Positions 1 through 7,933 are shown, numbered from the stretch's first letter. The stretch: DNA of 8,263 bases from Paludibacter sp. (GCA_028705705.1 JAQWCZ010000080.1:1-8263); one strand, 5' to 3'. Notes: generated by a model not told the origin, from the letters alone. Made by a program: numbers and translations.

Positions 1-1
1 T

Positions 2-1432
2 TCTTACCGTAAAATCACGGAAGGTGATACTGTTGTCGTTGCCAGTCAGACTTTAAGCGCTGGTATTACCGACGAAAACTGGGATATCATTACCTTCCAG
101 CAAGTTAGTCAGTATTCCGGACTGTTGAGCACTTATTTCCCTTATCTGACCAATCTGGTTCAACATGTGAAAAGTCTTGCCACAAATCCTGAAGTGAGAT
201 TTGCCTTGCATCAAACCTGGGCGTATGCTTCTAATTCAACTCATTCAGGGTTTGTAAATTACAACAACAATCAGGAACAAATGTACCGAGCTATTGTTGA
301 AACAGTTAACAGTGCTGCCTCTCAGGTGGATATTGATATTGTCATTCCGGCCGGTACTGCCATTCAAAACGCCAGAACCAGTTATATCGGCGATAATTTC
401 TGTCGTGACGGTTATCACCTGAGCTATGGAATCGGACGTTACACAGCCGCATGTACCTGGTTTGAGAAATTGCTCAACAGGGCTGTTGTGGGAAACACCT
501 ACAAACCGGTTGGCATGTCGGATAAGGAAGTGGAAATAGCACAATTTGCAGCACATTATGCTGTGACCAAACCCAATGACACTACTTCTCTGGCGTACAT
601 TGAACCACCCACTGCAATAGATTTGAATTTCCCTGTAAACATTGATTTTGGCTCAGTATTAACCCCTTCGCCCTGGAATAACGTGTCGGCATTACTGCAA
701 GGTACTTCTTTAGCTGGTTTAACCGATACTGAAGGAAATGCAACTTCGGTTTCGATTACGATTAATGATAGTTTTGGCGGCATAAATTACACTGGTCCAA
801 CTGCCACTTCCACATCCTTAGATTTACTTGCTGATGCAACAAGTGATAGCTTTTGGGGAAACGCTGCCGGAGTCTTCGCCAGTAAATCAGAAGTAACAGC
901 CGGATTTATAATCAGCGGGTTGAAATCTACGCAGAATCACGATTTCCACCTGTTTTCATCCAGAATAAACGCAAGTGATAATCGCGAAACTTATTTCACC
1001 TTGACAGGTAAAACGGAGCAAACCTTGCTGGTTAACGCTTCAAACAATACAAATACCCTGACATCATTCAGCCAATTTTTACCAGCTGATGACGGTACAG
1101 TAACAGTAAAAATCGGTGCAGGTCCCAACAACAACAACACAAATAAATTCTATTATATCAACACGATGACCATTATGCCTTCAGCCGCTTCGGACATTAA
1201 AAGGGTCAACGATGTTGTTTTCAACATCTATCCAAATCCGGTTAAAGATCAGGTGATAATTGAATCAACACATGTTTTCAACCGTGTTGAAGTTTTTGAT
1301 GTAAGTGGCAAAATAGTATGGAAAGAAAATCATCAGTCTGCATTAAAAAAAGCAATTGATTTGTCAATATTGAAAGACGGATATTATATTATCAAAATAG
1401 AAAATCAGTGTTATCCCCTGATAAAACAATAA
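2..1432 (+). CDS. DUF4886 (SGNH-hydrolase-like) secreted protein with T9SS sorting domain, 5' end missing
   Basis: The frame is open from base 2 without a stop, so this is the last 476 codons of a longer gene; the TTG at 125 lies inside the domain and is not a credible start. The first ~170 visible residues match DUF4886, an SGNH/GDSL-like family: WDIITFQQ, then HQTWAYA, an IPAGTAIQNAR stretch, and DGYHLS at about 407-424, whose Asp and His (codons 407 and 416) fit the C-terminal catalytic D-x-x-H of SGNH hydrolases. The N-terminal GNSF-type serine block lies outside the window. Bases ~617-1183 encode a beta-rich, Asn/Thr/Ser-rich region with a PWNN motif, probably a beta-sandwich accessory domain; I cannot name it. 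Bases ~1214-1429 encode a type A T9SS C-terminal domain (NIYPNPVKDQ, FDVSGK, LKDGYYIIKIE), so the protein should cross the outer membrane by type IX secretion. An esterase role, such as glycan deacetylation, is inferred from the fold family only. Confidence 0.85.
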   Translation, partial: SYRKITEGDTVVVASQTLSAGITDENWDIITFQQVSQYSGLLSTYFPYLTNLVQHVKSLATNPEVRFALHQTWAYASNSTHSGFVNYNNNQEQMYRAIVETVNSAASQVDIDIVIPAGTAIQNARTSYIGDNFCRDGYHLSYGIGRYTAACTWFEKLLNRAVVGNTYKPVGMSDKEVEIAQFAAHYAVTKPNDTTSLAYIEPPTAIDLNFPVNIDFGSVLTPSPWNNVSALLQGTSLAGLTDTEGNATSVSITINDSFGGINYTGPTATSTSLDLLADATSDSFWGNAAGVFASKSEVTAGFIISGLKSTQNHDFHLFSSRINASDNRETYFTLTGKTEQTLLVNASNNTNTLTSFSQFLPADDGTVTVKIGAGPNNNNTNKFYYINTMTIMPSAASDIKRVNDVVFNIYPNPVKDQVIIESTHVFNRVEVFDVSGKIVWKENHQSALKKAIDLSILKDGYYIIKIENQCYPLIKQ

Positions 1433-1439
1433 AAATTTC

Positions 1440-1480
1440 TTTTTCGTTAGGGATTCCTGAGTCCCCTGCGTTATATTACA
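1440..1480 (+). promoter_or_regulatory. Possible ECF-sigma-type promoter upstream of fecR
   Basis: A short T run (1440-1444) is followed by TTAGGG (1447-1452), a 16-bp spacer and CGTTATA (1469-1475). The spacing and the CGTT-like downstream box resemble ECF-type promoters, and the position, about 50 bp ahead of the fecR ATG, is suitable. The spacer overlaps a 6-bp imperfect hairpin: GGGATT at 1450-1455 pairs with AGTCCC at 1460-1465 with one G-T wobble and a 4-base loop. That hairpin lacks a strong T run after it, so it is a poor terminator for the upstream gene. No clear Bacteroidota housekeeping promoter (TTTG plus TAnnTTTG) was found in the gap; TACATTAG at 1502-1509 is only a weak match. 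The call rests on eye-matching alone. Confidence 0.3.
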
Positions 1481-1524
1481 TGAACAGATAATTCAACATA
1501 TTACATTAGTTAGTAAGTATCGTT

Positions 1525-2466
1525 ATGGATAAATATCAGTTATATAAGTTTTTTGCCGGCGAATCGAACATGGAAGATGAAATTGCTATTCGCGAATGGT
1601 TAGAGGAATCAGCACAAAACAAAAAGGAATTCTTCCGCGAACGCAAACTTTTTGATGCAAGCTACCTGAATACCGGCAGGATACCGCCAGTAAAAAGCAA
1701 ACATATTTACTTTAACTTTAGAAAAATCGGATATGTTGCTGCTACTATAGCCATTATTATCAGCATCAGTATCTTCCTTAATAATTATTCAATCATCGAT
1801 AATCATGCTGTTAACACAGCCATGAATATCGTTACAGTGCCTGCCGGTCAAAGAGTTAAGCTGATATTGCCGGACGGTACCATTGTATGGTTAAATTCTC
1901 AGAGCACGTTTACATACCCGGCTGTTTTTAGCAAAACAAGACAAGTAACATTAAACGGAGAAGGTTTTTTTGAAGTTAAAGCAGATAAAAACTCCCCTTT
2001 TATTGTATCAACTTCGAAAGGAAGCGTCAATGTTACCGGTACCATTTTTAATGTTCGTGCACTTGATAACGAAGGTATTTTTGAAACCACATTGCTCGAA
2101 GGGAAAGTAAAAGTAATTTCAGCAGAAGACTCCCTTAATACAATCGATCTGAAACCCAATCAAAAAAGCAAATTCCTGGGGAATAATTTTACTGTTGAAA
2201 ATATTGATGATCATGATGAATTCTTATGGAGAAACGGGTTGATGTCATTTAAAAACCGGAGCCTGGATGAAATCGTAAGGGAATTCGAGCAGCAATATGG
2301 AGTAAACATCATCTTAAATCATAAAAACAAGCAATTATTTAAACACTCATATACAGCTAAGTTCAGAACGACGGATGGTCTCGAGTATAACCTGGACATC
2401 CTCAGACGGACCGCAACTTTTAAATATGAACGTAGTACAGACAATGAAACAATCTATATAAATTAA
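1525..2466 (+). CDS. FecR-family anti-sigma factor (FecR/DUF4974)
   Basis: This 313-residue inner-membrane protein has the standard Bacteroidota FecR layout. Residues 1-65 form a cytoplasmic sigma-binding region (MDKYQLYKFFAGE, then EIAIREWLEES and a KKEFF segment). Residues 69-85 form one hydrophobic membrane span. Residues ~104-200 are the periplasmic FecR domain, with VPAGQRVKLILPDGTIVWLN, the EGFFEV motif and TGTIFNVRA. Residues ~239-310 are the C-terminal DUF4974 domain (LMSFKNRSLDEIVREFEQQYG), thought to contact the STN domain of the partner receptor. The length is slightly short but normal. The ATG at 1525 places the cytoplasmic domain at its usual length. In this family the protein holds an ECF sigma factor inactive until the receptor signals. 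The downstream SusC has an STN domain and is the obvious partner. Unusually, no sigma gene precedes it; a hydrolase gene lies 92 bp upstream. Confidence 0.93.
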   Translation: MDKYQLYKFFAGESNMEDEIAIREWLEESAQNKKEFFRERKLFDASYLNTGRIPPVKSKHIYFNFRKIGYVAATIAIIISISIFLNNYSIIDNHAVNTAMNIVTVPAGQRVKLILPDGTIVWLNSQSTFTYPAVFSKTRQVTLNGEGFFEVKADKNSPFIVSTSKGSVNVTGTIFNVRALDNEGIFETTLLEGKVKVISAEDSLNTIDLKPNQKSKFLGNNFTVENIDDHDEFLWRNGLMSFKNRSLDEIVREFEQQYGVNIILNHKNKQLFKHSYTAKFRTTDGLEYNLDILRRTATFKYERSTDNETIYIN

Positions 2467-2480
2467 ATAAAAACACCAGC

Positions 2481-2490
2481 CTATGCATAG
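2481..2490. repeat. 10-bp perfect palindrome (CTATGCATAG)
   Basis: This perfect palindrome starts 14 bp after the fecR stop. It is self-complementary over all ten bases and its symmetry does not extend beyond them. It could be a site for a dimeric DNA-binding protein, but palindromes of this size also occur by chance and no second copy was found in the other intergenic gap. Confidence 0.3.
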
Positions 2491-2505
2491 TTATTTATAA
2501 TAAAA

Positions 2506-2531
2506 CCGGTGAATGCTGTAACATTCACCGG
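2506..2531. promoter_or_regulatory. Perfect hairpin in the fecR-susC spacer
   Basis: CCGGTGAATG (2506-2515) and CATTCACCGG (2522-2531) are exact inverted copies separated by a 6-base loop (CTGTAA). The result is a 10-bp GC-containing stem in an otherwise A/T-rich spacer. On the + strand no T run follows (CATCAATCC comes next), so it is not a classical intrinsic terminator for fecR. Read on the - strand, the stem is followed by TTTTATTAT, a better terminator shape, but no - strand gene needs it here. It may instead attenuate fecR readthrough, stabilise the end of the fecR mRNA or the start of the susC mRNA, or serve as an operator. The structure is certain as sequence; the role is not. Confidence 0.6.
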
Positions 2532-2545
2532 CATCAATCCAAGTC

Positions 2546-2563
2546 AATAAAAAACGTTTTATT
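2546..2563. repeat. A/T-only inverted repeat upstream of susC
   Basis: AATAAAA (2546-2552) and TTTTATT (2557-2563) are exact inverted copies around AACG, and they contain the 10-bp palindrome AAAACGTTTT (2551-2560). The repeat lies 21 bp before the susC ATG, where a promoter or operator is expected. Such A/T-only symmetry arises easily by chance in low-GC spacers, so a function is only possible. No convincing TAnnTTTG box was seen in this spacer. Confidence 0.3.
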
Positions 2564-2584
2564 AACCCAAAAGCATACAAATGT

Positions 2585-5500
2585 ATGAAAAAACACGATT
2601 TATTCGGTTATAAATTAACCAAAAAAAGTTTATTTAAAAACACCTTAATGCTTCCCAGACTGTTACTTGTTCTGATGATAATGCTTTTAAATTCAGCATT
2701 TTCACCCCAGGTCGTTTCCGGACAGAACGCGAAAGTAAACATTTCTAAAAACAATGTGAAGCTTAGTGAAATAATAAGCGAAATTGAGAAACAAACAGAT
2801 TATCTGTTTGTGTTTGACGACCAGGTAGATATAAACCAGGTTGTATCTGTGAACGTGAAAAACGAACCGGTTTCGAATGTACTGAGTCCCCTCCTCAACA
2901 AACAAAACTTAAGTTACGAATTCAAAGGGAACCACATCCTGATTTCAGTAAAGAAGGAAAATAAACAAGAAGCAAAGCCGGGTAACAACAATTCGAGGAA
3001 AAAAATATCCGGGAAGGTCTTCAATATCAACGGAGAAACTATCGTCGGAGCGAATATTATTGAAACCGGTGAATCAACAAACGGAACAATTACCAACATA
3101 AATGGTGAATTCAGTCTGAGTGTTGAAGAAAATGCCAGTATCAGAATCTCATACATTGGTTTTACAGACCAGGTCATAAACACAAGAGGTAAAACATCTT
3201 TTGAAATCCTGCTACTTGAAGATTCCAAAACCCTGGATGAAATTGTGGTTGTTGGTTACGGTACGCAAAAAAAAGTAAATTTAACTGGCGCTATCAACCA
3301 GATAAGTGCTGAAACTCTTGTCGACAGACCTGTGGTTAAAATCTCGTCTGCTCTTCAAGGTGCTATTCCCAATTTGTCAATAAATTTTGCCGGAGGTACG
3401 CCGGGCGAGATGGGATCACTAAATGTGAGAGGTTATACCTCAATCAACGGAGGGACTCCTTTGGTGTTAATTGATGGAATTCCAGGCACTTTAGACCGTC
3501 TTTCTCCAGAAGAAGTGGAAACCGTTACAGTCTTGAAGGATGCTTCTTCTGCAGCTATTTACGGAGCCCGTGCAGCGTTCGGGGTAATTTTAATCACGAC
3601 AAAAGATGGTTCCTCTACTAAAACCAGGATAAGTTACAATACCAATATTGCTTTTTCAACACCTACCATCAGTACCGACTTTATCACGACAGGATATGAC
3701 TGGATGCGGATAAACGATGCATCTGCTGCCTACATGGGAGGTTATTCCGGTTATACCGACGAAGATATGTATCAACTCTATATCAGACGCAATGATAAAA
3801 CTGTACATCCAGACAGACCCTGGATTACAATACAAAACCGGAATGGCAAAGATCAATATGTTTATTACGGTAATTACGACTGGTGGGATTATTTGTTCAA
3901 AGAATGGCAAACCAGCACCAACCACAATGTTAATATTTCCGGGGGCAACAATAAAGTCAATTACATGTTAAATGGCAATATTAAAAATGCTGAAGGGATC
4001 ATGAATATCCACCCTGATAACTTTCAGTCTGCTGCGATTCGAAGTAAAATTTCCGCACAACTGTACAAATGGTTAAAAGTAACCAATAACACAAACTTTT
4101 TTCATTCCTCTTATGAATATACCGGAAGAGAAGGTGGAGGCAATGCTAACTTTACGAATATGACCGTTCATGCTTCTCCTGCTTATGCTCCCATTAACCC
4201 TGATGGTACTGCTACCTACAAATCCGGACTAAACGCATACGCTATTGGAGACGGCACCTATCCCTTATTTTTTGAAGGAAACTCAAAAGGAGCTGACAGA
4301 AAATATGAACTGACGACCATCACTGAAGTGGTTATTTCACCAATCAAAGACCTGGACATTGTCGGAAATTATTCTTACAGCATGTATTTATCCCCAAATT
4401 TTTACAGACAAGAACCAGCGGTGTACTCTTTATATCCTGGTGTTGTGGAACCTACTCCAAACTATACGGTGGATCAGTTGAAAGAACGAATCATGTTCAA
4501 TCAAGTGCACGTAATCAATTTATATGGCAACTACACTAAAAAAATTGATAAACATAATTTCAAAATAGTAGCTGGTTTTAATCAGGAAGTACATTATAAT
4601 AAAACAGTTACAGCGCAACGTGATAATCTGCTTTCTGAAACATTAAACGATTTAGATTTAGGTACAGGTATCCAGGAAGTTTCAGGAGGATCTAGTTCTT
4701 ATGCGTTGCGTGGTGTGTTTTTCAGGTTAAATTATGACTTTAGTGGCAAGTATTTGTTTGAAGTAAACGGAAGGTATGACGGAACATCAAGATTTCCAAA
4801 AGATCGCAGGTTTGGTTTCTTTCCTTCTTTTTCTGGTGCATGGCGTGTTAGTGAAGAAAACTTCTTTAGTGGCTTAAAAAACATTATTCCCAATCTAAAA
4901 ATCAGGGCATCCTACGGTTCTTTAGGTAACCAGGCGATTAGCAGTCCATACCCTTATATTTCTACTATGAACCCGGGAACATTAACTTACATCCAAAATG
5001 GAAAGTTTGTTGAGTATATCGCAACTCCTGCCCCAATTTCGGGAAATCTTACCTGGGAAACTGTAACTTCTGTTAATGGTGGCTTTGATATTTCCTTTTT
5101 CAATAACAGACTGGAGTTGAACTTTGACAGATATGCCCGTTCCACCAAAGGGATGGTAGCAAGAGGACTACAATTACCAAATGTATATGGAGCAACTGAA
5201 CCTAATGAAAATTCAGCCGACTTGTTAACACAGGGTTTTGAACTTTCTTTGGGCTGGATGGATTCTTTTATGTTACTCAATAAAAAATTTAATTATAATG
5301 CAAAATTTGTCTTAAGTGATAACTATGCCTACATAACTAAGATGGTAAATGACACCAAACTGATAAGCAGTAACTACGAAGGTAAAATGATTGGTGAAAT
5401 TTGGGGTTACACGACCGATGGATATTTTAAAACAGATGCTGAAGCCAAAACTTATCCTGTAAACCAAGTTTGGATTAACAGGATTATGGAGTCATATAAC

Positions 5501-6130
5501 ATCCCACTTGCTGCAGGAGACATGAGATTTGTTGATCTTAATGGAGATAATACAATTACTGCAGGTCAAAATACGGTAGATGATCCGGGAGATCAAGCTG
5601 TAATTGGGAACTCAACTCCAAGATATTCTTATGGATTGAACCTGGGCGCGACCTGGAATAATTTCGATTTGTCCTTGTTTTTCCAGGGTATTGGAAAAAT
5701 GGACTGGTATCCGGGTCCCAGAGCGGATCGATATTGGGGCCCTTATTCAAGGCCATACAGTTCATTCATCCCAAAGAATTTTGATGACTTAATCTGGTCG
5801 GAAGACAATCCTGATGCTTATTTCCCGAGATTATTTACCTATAAAGCTTTAAATGCCAGAAATGAATTGTATGTTGCGAATAATAAGTATATGCAGAACC
5901 TGGCTTATGTACGACTTAAAAATGTTATGTTTGGGTATACGCTACCCCAATCGTTAACCAACAAAATTAATATTGCAAAACTAAGGATATTCGTCAATGC
6001 AGAAAACGTATTGACCTGGACAGCTTTGGAAACAAAATATATCGATCCTGAACAAGCAATGTCTGACGAACACGCACGTACTTATCCTTTCAGTAAAACT
6101 TTTTCATTTGGTTTAAATTTAACACTTTAA
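2585..6130 (+). CDS. SusC/RagA-family TonB-dependent outer-membrane transporter with N-terminal STN domain
   Basis: This 1181-residue protein is a complete SusC homologue of the longer, signal-transducing type. A basic N-terminus and hydrophobic stretch (~23-40) form the signal peptide. Residues ~48-124 are the STN (secretin/TonB N-terminal) domain, containing LSEIISEIEKQTDYLFVFDD. Residues ~141-212 are the carboxypeptidase-regulatory-like beta domain usual in SusC. The linker TLDEIVVVGYGTQKK (216-230) is the family's TonB-box-like segment. The plug (~230-340) carries LNVRGYTSINGG, LVLIDGIPG and the signature TVLKDASSAAIYGARAAFGV. The rest is the beta barrel, with DLNGDNTI (984-991) and a DPGD..VIGN..PRYSYGL block typical of the family. 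It should import oligosaccharides or similar ligands captured by SusD, powered by TonB-ExbBD. The STN domain implies dialogue with the FecR encoded just upstream. An out-of-frame ATG at 2581 overlaps the start and is ignored. The substrate is not predictable. Confidence 0.96.
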   Translation: MKKHDLFGYKLTKKSLFKNTLMLPRLLLVLMIMLLNSAFSPQVVSGQNAKVNISKNNVKLSEIISEIEKQTDYLFVFDDQVDINQVVSVNVKNEPVSNVLSPLLNKQNLSYEFKGNHILISVKKENKQEAKPGNNNSRKKISGKVFNINGETIVGANIIETGESTNGTITNINGEFSLSVEENASIRISYIGFTDQVINTRGKTSFEILLLEDSKTLDEIVVVGYGTQKKVNLTGAINQISAETLVDRPVVKISSALQGAIPNLSINFAGGTPGEMGSLNVRGYTSINGGTPLVLIDGIPGTLDRLSPEEVETVTVLKDASSAAIYGARAAFGVILITTKDGSSTKTRISYNTNIAFSTPTISTDFITTGYDWMRINDASAAYMGGYSGYTDEDMYQLYIRRNDKTVHPDRPWITIQNRNGKDQYVYYGNYDWWDYLFKEWQTSTNHNVNISGGNNKVNYMLNGNIKNAEGIMNIHPDNFQSAAIRSKISAQLYKWLKVTNNTNFFHSSYEYTGREGGGNANFTNMTVHASPAYAPINPDGTATYKSGLNAYAIGDGTYPLFFEGNSKGADRKYELTTITEVVISPIKDLDIVGNYSYSMYLSPNFYRQEPAVYSLYPGVVEPTPNYTVDQLKERIMFNQVHVINLYGNYTKKIDKHNFKIVAGFNQEVHYNKTVTAQRDNLLSETLNDLDLGTGIQEVSGGSSSYALRGVFFRLNYDFSGKYLFEVNGRYDGTSRFPKDRRFGFFPSFSGAWRVSEENFFSGLKNIIPNLKIRASYGSLGNQAISSPYPYISTMNPGTLTYIQNGKFVEYIATPAPISGNLTWETVTSVNGGFDISFFNNRLELNFDRYARSTKGMVARGLQLPNVYGATEPNENSADLLTQGFELSLGWMDSFMLLNKKFNYNAKFVLSDNYAYITKMVNDTKLISSNYEGKMIGEIWGYTTDGYFKTDAEAKTYPVNQVWINRIMESYNIPLAAGDMRFVDLNGDNTITAGQNTVDDPGDQAVIGNSTPRYSYGLNLGATWNNFDLSLFFQGIGKMDWYPGPRADRYWGPYSRPYSSFIPKNFDDLIWSEDNPDAYFPRLFTYKALNARNELYVANNKYMQNLAYVRLKNVMFGYTLPQSLTNKINIAKLRIFVNAENVLTWTALETKYIDPEQAMSDEHARTYPFSKTFSFGLNLTL

Positions 6131-6133
6131 TTA

Positions 6134-7924
6134 ATGAAGGTTATGAAAATCACAAATAAAACAGCTATCATATATATTATTGTTTGTTCCCTACTGTTGG
6201 TAGGCTGCAACGACAGTTTTCTTGAAAGATATCCAACTGATGAACTATCTCCTCAAACCTATTTTCTAAACGAAAATGATTTCAGGGTTTATACGAATGG
6301 ATTTTATATTATGCTTCCTGAAGGATCTGATATCTATCAAAAAGAACGAGCAGACAATATTGTATCCAACACGCAAATCTCTGAAGTGTGGGGAGATCGA
6401 ATTGTTCCGACTACAGATTCTTACTGGAGCTGGAGTGATCTTAGAAAACTCAATTTTCTCCTGACAAATGAAAATGCAATAAATTTTTCAAATGCGACCA
6501 TCAGAGATAAATATTTCGGGATTGCCAAATTTTTCAGGGCTTTTTTCTACTTTGAAAAAGTGAAACGCTATGGCGATGTCCCCTGGTATTCTGTCGTAAT
6601 TGAGTCAAATGACATTGAAAATCTAATGAAACCAAGAGATTCAAGGGTTTTGATTGTAGATTCAATTTTGGCTGACCTTGATTTTGCCATTGCACATCTC
6701 AGTGAAGACAAAAACATCGAGGTAATTAACAAATGGACAGCTTTAGCACTCAAATCAAGGGTTTGTTTGTTTGAAGGTACTTTCAGAAAATACCACTCAA
6801 AACTGGAACTACCGGATGCTAACCTGTTACTGACTGAAGCCGCTGAAGCTGCTAATGAAATAATGAACAGCAACAAATTTAGCATTTATAAAAAGAACAC
6901 AGGTCCTTCCGGAAAACCTTATCAGGATTTATTTGCTTCCATAAGCGCCAATGATGTGGAGGAAGAGGTAATTCTGACCAGAAGATATAGCTATGAGCTA
7001 AATGTGAAACATGGAGTTCAGTTTTATCTTACCTCCAAAACATCCGGTCGCCCCGGTCTTGAGAAACGACTGGTAAACAGTTATCTCATGACCGACGGGA
7101 CTCCATTTACAAATATAGCCGGATTTGATACCCTTTCATTCTATGATGAAATGCAAAACAGGGATCCAAGATTGGCTCAGACAATAAGGACTCCGGGTTA
7201 CAAAAGGATAGGAGATTCAAGGATACAGGCTCCGGATTTTGGTGCTACGATGACAGGTTATCAAATTACTAAATATTTGAATACCCCCACGTACGACGGT
7301 CCAACACAATCAATACAGGACATTCATATTTTCAGATATGGAGAAGTGCTGTTAAATTATGCCGAAGCTAAAGCTGAATTAGGTACTTTAACACAAGGTG
7401 ATATTGATAAGTCAATCAAATTATTGCGCGACAGGGTTGGAATGCCAAACCTGAATATGGCAACTGCAAATGCCAATCCTGATCCTTATCAGGAAAGTCT
7501 ATACAGAAATGTATCAGGACAAAATAAAGGTGTAATATTAGAAATACGCAGAGAAAGAAGAATTGAACTGGTCATGGAAGGAAACAATCGCTGGGATGAT
7601 ATCATGAGATGGAAAGAAGGACAAATTTTTGTCGAAGACTTCAAAGGGATATATTTCAGAGGAGAAGGTGAATATGATCTTGACAAAAACGGTTCAATTG
7701 ATGTGGTTATTTACTCGGGTGAAAATCCTCCTCCTTCTACATCTGACAACATCTCATACCTGCCGGTAAACAGTCTGTCAGGGAATGGAAAAGGTAATTA
7801 CCTGCCTCACAAGGGATCTGTGAAGGTTTTCGATGAAGATAAAGATTACTTATATCCGCTTCCAATAGAAGACAGGGTGCTGAATCCAAATTTAACACAA
7901 AATCCAGGTTGGCCTTTAAAATAA
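6134..7924 (+). CDS. SusD/RagB-family glycan-binding surface lipoprotein
   Basis: This 596-residue lipoprotein is the partner lid of the SusC encoded 3 bp upstream, and the two are surely cotranscribed. A signal peptide ends in the lipobox LLVGC with the lipidated Cys at 25, followed by NDSFLERYPTDELS, a standard SusD opening. The N-terminal half holds the TPR-like helices (FRAFFYFEKVKRYGDVPW at 133-150, KWTALALKSRVCLFEG at 200-215). The C-terminal RagB/SusD domain has QNRDPRLAQTIRTPG (341-355), FRYGEVLLNYAEAKAELG (400-417), IRRERRIELVMEGNNRWDDI (471-490) and the ending LNPNLTQNPGWP. DLDKNGSID (515-523) matches a calcium-loop-like DxDxNGxID pattern within an insert before the C-terminus. Length is in the upper normal range. 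A second in-frame ATG (6143, Met4) would give a more typical lipoprotein start and a 12-bp gap; either is possible. Ligand identity cannot be read from the sequence. Confidence 0.95.
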   Translation: MKVMKITNKTAIIYIIVCSLLLVGCNDSFLERYPTDELSPQTYFLNENDFRVYTNGFYIMLPEGSDIYQKERADNIVSNTQISEVWGDRIVPTTDSYWSWSDLRKLNFLLTNENAINFSNATIRDKYFGIAKFFRAFFYFEKVKRYGDVPWYSVVIESNDIENLMKPRDSRVLIVDSILADLDFAIAHLSEDKNIEVINKWTALALKSRVCLFEGTFRKYHSKLELPDANLLLTEAAEAANEIMNSNKFSIYKKNTGPSGKPYQDLFASISANDVEEEVILTRRYSYELNVKHGVQFYLTSKTSGRPGLEKRLVNSYLMTDGTPFTNIAGFDTLSFYDEMQNRDPRLAQTIRTPGYKRIGDSRIQAPDFGATMTGYQITKYLNTPTYDGPTQSIQDIHIFRYGEVLLNYAEAKAELGTLTQGDIDKSIKLLRDRVGMPNLNMATANANPDPYQESLYRNVSGQNKGVILEIRRERRIELVMEGNNRWDDIMRWKEGQIFVEDFKGIYFRGEGEYDLDKNGSIDVVIYSGENPPPSTSDNISYLPVNSLSGNGKGNYLPHKGSVKVFDEDKDYLYPLPIEDRVLNPNLTQNPGWPLK

Positions 7925-7933
7925 AATAAATAT

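Noticed and set aside
245..783. Two open - strand frames (245-556 and 556-783) opposite the DUF4886 gene
   Set aside because: They lie antisense to a clearly conserved domain, have no recognisable motifs, and are explained as shadows of the + strand gene.
1126..1143. AAC trinucleotide run as a phase-variable repeat
   Set aside because: It is short and in triplet register, so slippage would only change the number of Asn residues in a low-complexity linker and could not switch the gene off.
125..1432. DUF4886 gene starting at the TTG at 125
   Set aside because: The frame is open back to base 2 and the upstream codons encode the conserved WDIITFQQ part of the domain, so the gene begins before the window.
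1450..1465. Short stem-loop after the DUF4886 gene as an intrinsic terminator
   Set aside because: The stem is only 6 bp with a wobble pair, and is followed by CCTGCGTTATA rather than a T run; it overlaps the putative promoter spacer, so a terminator call is not supported.
3656..3971. Overlapping open frames on both strands inside susC
   Set aside because: The + strand susC frame here is a continuous family-typical barrel sequence; the alternatives show no domain and no independent start context.
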